Under the pieces are notes generated by a model. The model was not told the origin of the DNA, ran no database searches, and saw nothing but the letters and a program-made list of their open reading frames with translations. The position numbers were made by a program, and so were the translations under genes. DNA of 6,668 nt from Treponema sp. (GTDB taxonomy: Bacteria > Spirochaetota > Spirochaetia > Treponematales > Breznakiellaceae), in the NCBI GenBank assembly GCA_031283905.1, contig JAITAW010000100.1:1-6668 (forward strand). The letters are read 5' to 3'. Positions 1 through 4,455 of this stretch are shown here, one piece after another. The stretch's first letter is position 1; each line of letters starts with the position of its first letter.

Positions 1-3
1 CAA

Positions 4-23
4 TTTAGCTAATACAAGCTAAA
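4..23. repeat. Short inverted repeat (7-bp arms)
   Basis: TTTAGCT at 4-10 is matched by AGCTAAA at 17-23 across a 6-base AATACA loop. The arms are AT-rich and no T-run follows on either strand, so it does not look like an intrinsic terminator. It lies at the window edge and its role is unknown; chance is possible in such AT-rich sequence. Confidence 0.35.
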
Positions 24-47
24 AATATTGTTAATGTATGTATCCCA

Positions 48-75
48 CGCCCACCGCCGTCCTTGGCGGCGGGTG
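48..75. repeat. GC-rich hairpin
   Basis: CGCCC-A-CCGCC at 48-58 pairs with GGCGG-C-GGGTG at 65-75. This gives a 10-pair stem (one G-T wobble) with a single A/C mismatch and a 6-base loop at 59-64. It stands out as a GC island in AT-rich sequence. No T-run follows on either strand, so a simple terminator is unlikely. GC-rich imperfect hairpins of this kind occur near the ends of IS200/IS605-type elements and in REP-like repeats, but no tnpA or tnpB coding sequence is recognisable beside it. The hairpin is certain; its class is inference. Confidence 0.5.
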
Positions 76-119
76 ATTTCGTCACGGGGAAAATATTTGA
101 AATTATTTTTAAGCGTTTG

Positions 120-147
120 TTGTTTAGAAACTGAAGTTTCTAAACAA
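120..147. repeat. Perfect 12-bp inverted repeat, TGAA loop
   Basis: TTGTTTAGAAAC at 120-131 pairs perfectly with GTTTCTAAACAA at 136-147 around the 4-base loop TGAA; one further G-T wobble (119/148) extends it. Twelve unbroken pairs is far beyond background. No T-run follows on either strand, which argues against a terminator. It sits just upstream of the transposase remnant and could be an interspersed palindromic repeat, an old element end or a protein site. A genome-wide copy count would decide. Confidence 0.6.
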
Positions 148-174
148 TTCTATTGTGGGTATTTGCTAAAAATA

Positions 175-798
175 ATAAATCTATCAATACTATTTATGAA
201 ATAATATGGTGCAAGATATTTGAGGAAAAAGCGGTAAATTAAGTATGGAACTTAATCTAGATTGAACCGGCGGGCGGAAAAAGGAGTGTCGGAAAGGGCG
301 TATAAGGTATTGTCCGGGGAAGAGTGCTTGTATCGGGCGGGGTATGCGCGCTCGATTCAACAACGGTCAAAGTACATCCCGATGCGTATGGAGCGGAAAA
401 AAGGCGGACAGGGGATAGGGAAGAGCCGGGGAGGACGGAACACGAAGATACGCGCGGTAACGGCGGAGGATAGAAGGTTAGTTGCCTTCGGGCCGTTGGA
501 ACACGGGAGCATACGGTTACTCCGTTGACGGATAGGGCGTATGAAAACGGGCGGACACGGGTTACCACGCGGGAGTCGGGGTATACTCCGGCGGTAGCGC
601 CGAAACGGAACCAGGTTCATCCGTGGAAGTATGACAAGGAAGTCTATAAAAGGCGGAATGAGGCGGGGAGGTTTTTCCGGCGGCTCAAGGCTTTTCGAGG
701 GATTCGCGCCCGCTATGACAAGGCCTGCCCGTATCTTTTCCGCTTTTATCTATCTCGCTTGTATTTGTATCGCTTTACATTGTGTGAACACGCTCTAG
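175..798 (+). pseudogene. IS5-family transposase remnant, multiply frameshifted
   Basis: Degenerate DDE transposase, readable only by switching frames. Frame 1 (about 175-345) gives INLSILFMK, GARYL and KYGT, broken by two TAA codons (202-204, 253-255), then LNRRAEKGVSERAYKVLS. This resembles the IS5 N-terminal block; before 262 the match is weaker. Frame 3 (348-401) gives ALDSTTVKVHPDAYGAEK with the first catalytic Asp (354-356). Frame 1 (403-about 520) gives GIGKSRGGRNTKIRAV. Frame 3 (about 522-746) gives TDRAYENG with the second Asp (531-533), PKRNQVHPWKYDKEVYKRRN, GRFFRRLKAFRG and RARYDK. A final shift at TTTT (744-747) restores IYLACICIALHCVNTL and a TAG stop at 796-798. The usual catalytic Glu of the RNxxERFF motif is Gly (GGG, 666-668), and some 12-18 residues seem lost between HGSIRLL and DRAYE. 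It cannot encode an active enzyme. The family call rests on remembered motifs. Confidence 0.85.
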
Positions 799-817
799 GT
801 AAAAAAACGCGCATATG
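175..817 (+). mobile_element. Remnant of an IS5-family insertion sequence (ends not located)
   Basis: This is the extent of the element whose transposase remnant is described at 175-798. The bounds are approximate: the left limit is the first recognisable transposase residue, and the right limit is the base before the convergent fumarase gene's stop codon. No terminal inverted repeats or target-site duplication could be paired. Sequence from about 262 on is much richer in G and C than the AT-rich stretch before it. Only 19 bases separate the transposase stop from the neighbouring gene, so the right end has probably been eroded or lies within that gap. Confidence 0.6.
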
Positions 818-1393
818 TCAGGTTTTGCAACCGGCTTGAAGCAAGGTAAAATAATTTGCGGGTCCCAGGGTGTAGAGGTTGCCGCCTTTGCTGTCGATTG
901 CCACAAGCGCGGGGAAATCGCGGACCGTGAGACGTATGACCGCCTCTGGTCCCAGGTCGGGAAAGGCGGCGGTTTCCGCGCACGTTACGCGGGACGCGAG
1001 CAATGCGCCCGCGCCGCCGGGGGCCGCGAAGTACACGGCGCCCGCTTTTTTCATGGCGGTTATTACGGCTTCCGAGCGGTCTCCTTTCCCGATCATGCAG
1101 CGGAGTCCCAGTTCAAGCAGGCGGGGCGTATAAACGTCCATGCGGCCGCTCGTGGTAGGTCCCACGGAGCCGATGACCTGCCCGTCTTTTGCGGGCGCGG
1201 GTCCCGCATAGTAGACGCACGCGCCTTCAATGGGAAATGGGAGAGGTTCTCCCCGGTCCAGCAGATTCTCAAAGCGCTTATGCGCCGCGTCCCGCGCCGT
1301 ATACAGAACGCCGGAAAGCGACGCCCAGTCTCCCGCGGTAAGCGAGGCCGCTTGTTCTCTTGACAGGGGCAACGTACACGCAATACGGGTCAT
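818..1393 (-). CDS. Class I fumarate hydratase, beta subunit (FumA C-terminal / TtdB-like)
   Basis: 191 residues, the usual size for a separate beta subunit of two-subunit class I hydro-lyases (fumarase or L-tartrate dehydratase). Family features in order are GDW and SGVLYTARDAAHKR (21-40), YAGP (62-65), the signature GPTTSGRMD (78-86), GKGDRS (102-107), an APGGAGALLA segment (124-133) and DLGPEAVIRLTVRDFPA (146-162). In this family the beta domain helps bind substrate, while the alpha domain carries the 4Fe-4S cluster; the active enzyme interconverts fumarate and malate in the cytosol. No alpha subunit lies on either side in the window, so it is either encoded elsewhere or this is an orphan. 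The start is fixed by family alignment and by its ATGA overlap with the stop of the HD-GYP gene. No strong ribosome site precedes it, so translational coupling is likely. Fumarate versus tartrate specificity cannot be read from this chain. Confidence 0.9.
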   Translation of the reverse strand: MTRIACTLPLSREQAASLTAGDWASLSGVLYTARDAAHKRFENLLDRGEPLPFPIEGACVYYAGPAPAKDGQVIGSVGPTTSGRMDVYTPRLLELGLRCMIGKGDRSEAVITAMKKAGAVYFAAPGGAGALLASRVTCAETAAFPDLGPEAVIRLTVRDFPALVAIDSKGGNLYTLGPANYFTLLQAGCKT

Positions 1394-2661
1394 GCCGTTT
1401 CTTCTTCTTGATAGAGCGCTTGTATGCGTTTGATGGACGGATATATATCAAAAAATATATCCGTCAGTTCAGGATCGAATTTTATTCCCCGCATTTTCTT
1501 TATTTCATTCAGAACTTCCGGTTCTCCCCACGGCTCTTTGTACACGCGGCGCGAACAGAGGGCGTCAAACACGTCGGCCAGCGCCACAATGCGTCCGGCA
1601 AGGGGAATTTCTTCGCCTTTCTTGCCCAGGGGGTTTCCATTTTCACCGGTTTTAATGGGCTTCCCGGCGACCGGATCGAACCAGCCCGGATAGCCCGTGC
1701 CATCCCAGTTTTCGTGGTGGGTCAACGCGACGTCGCGGGAAATCTCATCAAGCGGGGAGTGGAGGTTGCCGAACAGCGACGCGCCGTAGACCGTGTGCCG
1801 CTGCATAATACGGAACTCCTCGTCATTGAGCCGGCCCGGCTTTTTTAAGACGGCGTCTGGGATCGCCACTTTGCCCACATCGTGGAGCATTGCCGCTATT
1901 TTCAGAATGTCCTTGACTTTTTCCCGCTGTACAGCCGGTATCTTATGAAGATACGCCCACCGGTCGTAGATTTCAGCCGAATAGCTGGCGACGCGGTTTA
2001 CGTGAACGCCGGTTTCTTTGGGATCTCGTAATTCAGACATTTTTATTGTACGCAAAACCATGATCCGCGTACTATGCGCCCTCTGCAATGCCGTGGCGGC
2101 GGCGGTTGCGAAATGTGATATCACCGCTTCATCCGATGTTGAAAAGGGACCGGTTTCACCGGCATCATTGCGGGAGTTGATGACCTGTATGACGCCGATA
2201 AGCTGATCATCGGAGTCTATAAGCGGAATTGTCAATGTCGATATGGTTTTGTAGTTCGATATGATGTCGTATTCAGGGTTAAACGAATACGGCGCGTCTT
2301 TTTCGATGTTGTACATATCTGGAATATTGACCAAACGATGAGTAAGGGCGCAGTAGCCGGAGATTGTTTTTTTATCAATAGGTATGGAAAAAAAAGAGTA
2401 AATGAGCGTCTCGCCTTCAGCCAGCTTTGCGGACAAGGTGTCATTCTGAGAGTATTTTATGGCGAGTTTTTCTATGGACTCTTCTTTCCCAACACCGATT
2501 TCCCGCACGTAAATTGACCCGGCATCAGCGCGTACGATTTTCCGGGCTTCGAGCAATATTCGCTCCAGCAGGATGTCAAAATCCTGAATCTTGTTGAGTA
2601 CGCGTTCCAGTTGAAAAATGTGTTCATAATTGATAGTATGCGCTTCCATAACCGATCTCAT
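1390..2661 (-). CDS. GAF domain HD-GYP cyclic-di-GMP phosphodiesterase
   Basis: 423 residues without membrane segments or signal peptide, so probably cytoplasmic. An N-terminal GAF sensor spans about 14-195 (RADAGSIYV at 44-52, LTIPLIDSDDQLIGVIQVIN at 143-162). An HD-GYP domain follows at about 215-410: TGVHVNRVASYS with His220, the HD pair in HDVGKVAIPD (260-269), His289, HHENWDGTGYP (315-325) and RIVALADVFDAL (357-368). The residues expected to bind the di-iron centre and the GYP motif look intact, so hydrolysis of cyclic di-GMP is the likely activity, controlled by an unknown GAF ligand. About 25 extra residues (327-350, rich in Gly, Lys and Pro) sit between GYP and the next helix. The start at 2661 is the longest ATG choice; a second ATG four codons in (2649) is equally possible, as neither has a good ribosome site. 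Its TGA overlaps the fumarase-beta ATG by 4 bases, making a two-gene unit. Confidence 0.93.
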   Translation of the reverse strand: MRSVMEAHTINYEHIFQLERVLNKIQDFDILLERILLEARKIVRADAGSIYVREIGVGKEESIEKLAIKYSQNDTLSAKLAEGETLIYSFFSIPIDKKTISGYCALTHRLVNIPDMYNIEKDAPYSFNPEYDIISNYKTISTLTIPLIDSDDQLIGVIQVINSRNDAGETGPFSTSDEAVISHFATAAATALQRAHSTRIMVLRTIKMSELRDPKETGVHVNRVASYSAEIYDRWAYLHKIPAVQREKVKDILKIAAMLHDVGKVAIPDAVLKKPGRLNDEEFRIMQRHTVYGASLFGNLHSPLDEISRDVALTHHENWDGTGYPGWFDPVAGKPIKTGENGNPLGKKGEEIPLAGRIVALADVFDALCSRRVYKEPWGEPEVLNEIKKMRGIKFDPELTDIFFDIYPSIKRIQALYQEEETA

Positions 2662-2703
2662 ATTCTTGATATTTCATATCTTGATGTTCGCCTTTGCGGA
2701 GCG

Positions 2704-2732
2704 ATTCTAAATAACTTTTCTAAAAAAAACAA
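2704..2732 (-). promoter_or_regulatory. Candidate sigma-70-type promoter for the HD-GYP/fumarase-beta unit
   Basis: Read on the minus strand, TTGTTT (2732-2727) and TAGAAT (2709-2704, five of six matches to consensus) are separated by 17 bases that include a T-tract. Transcription would begin near 2697, giving a leader of about 36 bases. The prediction rests on consensus matching only. Confidence 0.4.
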
Positions 2733-2733
2733 G

Positions 2734-2783
2734 AGCCTTTTGAAGAAGCCGCGTAAGCGGTGGAATTAGGCTTTTATAAGGCT
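2734..2783. repeat. Nested inverted repeats in the divergent intergenic region
   Basis: AGCCTT at 2734-2739 matches AAGGCT at 2778-2783. Inside lies a compact hairpin CCGC-GTAA-GCGG (2749-2760), extended by one G-T wobble, whose loop is of the GNRA type. The block lies just upstream of the candidate minus-strand -35 and upstream of the plus-strand promoter, so it could serve either as a regulator site. It could equally be a neutral interspersed repeat. Confidence 0.35.
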
Positions 2784-2806
2784 TACTAAAAGAGTCATAT
2801 ATCTAC

Positions 2807-2835
2807 TAGCCAAAACATATGGAAAAGGGTATAGT
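2807..2835 (+). promoter_or_regulatory. Candidate promoter of the cysteine desulfurase gene
   Basis: TAGCCA (2807-2812) and TATAGT (2830-2835, five of six consensus matches) are separated by 17 bases. Transcription would start near 2842, leaving a leader of about 25 bases that begins with the palindrome at 2842-2854. The -35 match is moderate (four of six). Confidence 0.45.
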
Positions 2836-2841
2836 ACCTAC

Positions 2842-2854
2842 GGTGTCTGACACC
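2842..2854. promoter_or_regulatory. Perfect palindrome at the predicted transcription start (possible operator)
   Basis: GGTGTC-T-GACACC is a perfect 13-base palindrome. It begins at the transcription start predicted from TATAGT at 2830-2835 and ends three bases before the ribosome site of the cysteine desulfurase gene. In DNA it could be a dimer-binding operator; in RNA it could form a 5-pair stem with a CTG loop at the mRNA 5' end. It could also be a copy of an interspersed palindromic repeat. No binding protein can be named from the sequence. Confidence 0.45.
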
Positions 2855-2857
2855 TTT

Positions 2858-2862
2858 GGAGG
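2858..2862 (+). promoter_or_regulatory. Ribosome binding site deciding the cysteine desulfurase start
   Basis: GGAGG ends four bases before the ATG at 2867 and selects that codon over an upstream in-frame ATG at 2819. The upstream ATG would add 16 residues that translate the palindrome and lie outside the family fold, which starts at VYIDYNATTP. Confidence 0.8.
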
Positions 2863-2866
2863 ATAC

Positions 2867-4054
2867 ATGAAAGTTTATATTGATTACAATGCGACTACTC
2901 CGCTTAACGAAGCGGTGAAAACCGCGATGATAGATGATTTTGCCATATACGGCAATGCTTCCAGTATGCATGCCTCGGGGCGTTTGGCGCACGCCCGTCT
3001 TGAGGATGCCCGTTCCAATGTAGCCGCGCTAGTTGGCGCGGAATCGCGTGAGATCATCTTTACATCAGGCGGCTCCGAGTCAAACAATACGGTTTTCCAG
3101 ACCATGCTGCGCCTTGTGAAGCGCGGCGCGGCGGAAGGGAAGCCTTTGATCAGGAACGAGATCATCACGACGGCTATTGAACACCCCTGCGTACTCAACT
3201 CCGCTCGCTTTTTGCAAGAGACGGATTTTACGGTAACGTTTCTGCCTGTAGACAAGTACGGCAAGATAAAAATAGACGCTCTGAAGGCGGCGCTGAATGA
3301 CAAAACCCTGCTTGTTTCCGTGATGGCCGCAAATAACGAGATCGGAACCATTCAGGACATAAAGGAAATTACGGCTTTGGCAAAGTCCGCCGGCGCTTTT
3401 GTACACACGGATGCGGTGCAGGCTGTTGGGAAGATACCGGTGGATGTGAAGGATTGGGGCGTTGACTACCTCACAATGTCGGCGCACAAGATTTATGGAC
3501 CTAAAGGCGTAGGGGCGCTCTACATACGGGGGCGCGGCGACATGCAAGCGCTCCCGCTTTTCCCCTTGATTCACGGCGGACACCAAGAGGACGGGCTTCG
3601 CGCGGGTACGTACAACAACCTAGGCATCTTCGGCTTTGGAAAAGCCGCTGAAATCGCAAAACAACAGGTCGCGGAGTACGGGAAAACCATGTCTCCATTG
3701 CGGGATCATCTCCGCGAAGGGCTTGTCAAACGGATACCGAATCTTACGGTAAATGGACACCCCACGGACGTGATCCCGAATACGCTTAACGTATCCTTTC
3801 CCGGCGCGGAAGGCGAGTCGATTCTCCTCGGCTTGGATCTAGTGGGCATTGAGGCATCCACCGGTTCAGCCTGCGCGTCCGGCAGCCTTGATCCTTCCCA
3901 TGTGATCATGGCGATAGGCGCTGAACCGGAACTGGCGCACGGGTCAATTCGCTTTAGTCTTGGCTGGGGCATTACGCAGGATGCGGTTGATTACATTATA
4001 AACACCGTTCCGCCCATCATCGAGCGGCTGAGATCCATGTCGACTCTGACATAA
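2867..4054 (+). CDS. nifS: Cysteine desulfurase, NifS/IscS type
   Basis: 395 residues; a PLP enzyme of the class V aminotransferase fold that converts L-cysteine to alanine and holds the sulfur as a cysteine persulfide for Fe-S cluster assembly and tRNA thiolation. Visible landmarks are YIDYNATTPL (4-13), NASSMH (30-35), TSGGSESNN (66-74), the EHPCVL segment with the ring-stacking His106, HTDAVQAVGK (180-189) with Asp182 and Gln185, and SAHKIYGPKG (205-214) with the PLP-binding Lys208. Also present are HGGHQEDGLRAGT (236-248) and the catalytic loop GSACASGSLDPSH (333-345) with Cys336. That long loop places it in group I (NifS/IscS) rather than SufS. The start at 2867 follows GGAGG. The usual GTEN after the Arg loop reads GTYN here, a mild variation. 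No iscU, iscA or sufBC lies adjacent. Whether it serves housekeeping or nitrogenase maturation cannot be told from the window; the symbol denotes the family. Confidence 0.95.
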   Translation: MKVYIDYNATTPLNEAVKTAMIDDFAIYGNASSMHASGRLAHARLEDARSNVAALVGAESREIIFTSGGSESNNTVFQTMLRLVKRGAAEGKPLIRNEIITTAIEHPCVLNSARFLQETDFTVTFLPVDKYGKIKIDALKAALNDKTLLVSVMAANNEIGTIQDIKEITALAKSAGAFVHTDAVQAVGKIPVDVKDWGVDYLTMSAHKIYGPKGVGALYIRGRGDMQALPLFPLIHGGHQEDGLRAGTYNNLGIFGFGKAAEIAKQQVAEYGKTMSPLRDHLREGLVKRIPNLTVNGHPTDVIPNTLNVSFPGAEGESILLGLDLVGIEASTGSACASGSLDPSHVIMAIGAEPELAHGSIRFSLGWGITQDAVDYIINTVPPIIERLRSMSTLT

Positions 4055-4083
4055 CAAAAAGTCGAAAAAACGCTCCCTACCCC

Positions 4084-4113
4084 TTGATCTAATTGGATTG
4101 TTTTTGCTATACT
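4084..4113 (+). promoter_or_regulatory. Promoter of the tRNA-Ala gene
   Basis: TTGATC (4084-4089) lies 18 bases before TATACT (4108-4113), which is preceded by TG at 4105-4106 (extended -10 form). Predicted transcription begins near 4120, only a few bases before the mature tRNA 5' end at 4125. Position and match make it convincing. Confidence 0.65.
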
Positions 4114-4124
4114 AGTATCGACTT

Positions 4125-4197
4125 GGGGATATAGCTCAGTTGGTAGAGCGATAGGTTCGCAATCTATAGGTCAGGGGTTCGAATCCCCTTATCTCCA
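4125..4197 (+). tRNA. tRNA-Ala (anticodon CGC)
   Basis: 73 bases fold into a full cloverleaf. The acceptor stem is GGGGATA with TATCTCC (4190-4196) and discriminator A4197. The D arm is GCTC/GAGC, and the anticodon stem ATAGG/TCTAT encloses loop TTCGCAA with anticodon CGC (4158-4160). The variable loop is 4168-4172, and the T arm AGGGG/CCCCT has loop TTCGAAT. The third acceptor pair is G-U, the main alanine identity element, agreeing with an anticodon that reads GCG. The 3' CCA is not encoded and must be added by the CCA enzyme. No GC-rich terminator hairpin is evident downstream. Confidence 0.96.
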
Positions 4198-4222
4198 ATG
4201 TGATATGTTTTATTAGAGAGGT

Positions 4223-4271
4223 ATTTTTCAAAATGTGCTCTGTGGTGCGACAAATTGTGAATTTGAAAAAT
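4223..4271. repeat. 10-bp inverted repeat downstream of the tRNA
   Basis: ATTTTTCAAA at 4223-4232 matches TTTGAAAAAT at 4262-4271 across a 29-base loop. The arms are AT-rich with one GC pair each. It is too weak for a classical terminator and is not followed by a clean T-run. The rest of 4198-4455 shows no coding potential apart from the promoter region at its end. Confidence 0.3.
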
Positions 4272-4357
4272 TTATCTTTTGACCGCTTTTCCCCAAGTCT
4301 ATAGCCAGCCTTTCTTATCTTTAACCCCATATGGACACCCTTTATTCGGCGGTCTCT

Positions 4358-4376
4358 ATGGTAATTTGGGTACCAT
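4358..4376 (+). terminator. Weak hairpin followed by TTTT (possible terminator)
   Basis: ATGGTA (4358-4363) pairs with TACCAT (4371-4376) around a 7-base loop and runs into TTTT at 4376-4379. Six pairs with only two GC pairs is weak. If real, it would end transcription from the tRNA side before the chemoreceptor promoter. Confidence 0.25.
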
Positions 4377-4398
4377 TTTCGTGAAATCTTGCGCGCAC

Positions 4399-4427
4399 TT
4401 GACTAATTTAAGGCATTGAATTAGTAT
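4399..4427 (+). promoter_or_regulatory. Candidate promoter of the chemoreceptor gene with overlapping dyad
   Basis: TTGACT (4399-4404, five of six) lies 17 bases before TAGTAT (4422-4427, four of six); TACAAT at 4427-4432 is a better -10 but at 22-base spacing. A perfect 7-bp dyad, ACTAATT (4402-4408) with AATTAGT (4419-4425), spaced by 10 bases, fills the region between and overlaps both elements, as a repressor operator would. No sigma-28 (flagellar) consensus GCCGATAA is seen. Confidence 0.4.
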
Positions 4428-4455
4428 ACAATACAATCTTTTAAGGGGGTATATT

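Noticed and set aside
1..174. Three hairpins considered as a CRISPR array or repeat array
   Set aside because: The three inverted repeats differ in sequence and are not regularly spaced copies, so there is no array.
238..256. ATTAAGT / ACTTAAT inverted repeat
   Set aside because: It falls inside the weakly recognisable upstream part of the transposase remnant, where the same bases read KYGT before a stop. It is more likely incidental than an element end.
801..818. CGCG followed by T7 on the minus strand after the fumarase stop, as a terminator
   Set aside because: There is a T-run but no stable stem directly before it; only a 4-bp GGTT/AACC pairing lies upstream, inside the gene.
815..1363. 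182-codon open frame on the plus strand
   Set aside because: It lies wholly antisense to the fumarase beta gene, whose translation carries clear family motifs. The plus-strand translation has none and is a GC-rich shadow.
1360..1848. 162-codon open frame on the plus strand
   Set aside because: Antisense to the HD-GYP catalytic domain; no recognisable motif and no ribosome site.
2819..2866. Upstream in-frame ATG extending the cysteine desulfurase by 16 residues
   Set aside because: The extension would translate the palindrome and promoter-proximal leader, lacks a ribosome site, and precedes the normal family N-terminus. GGAGG before the ATG at 2867 decides the start.
4040..4065. TCGACT / AGTCGA repeat spanning the cysteine desulfurase stop, as a terminator
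   Set aside because: The stem is followed by an A-run, not a T-run, on the coding strand, and the loop is 14 bases. It is not a convincing terminator.
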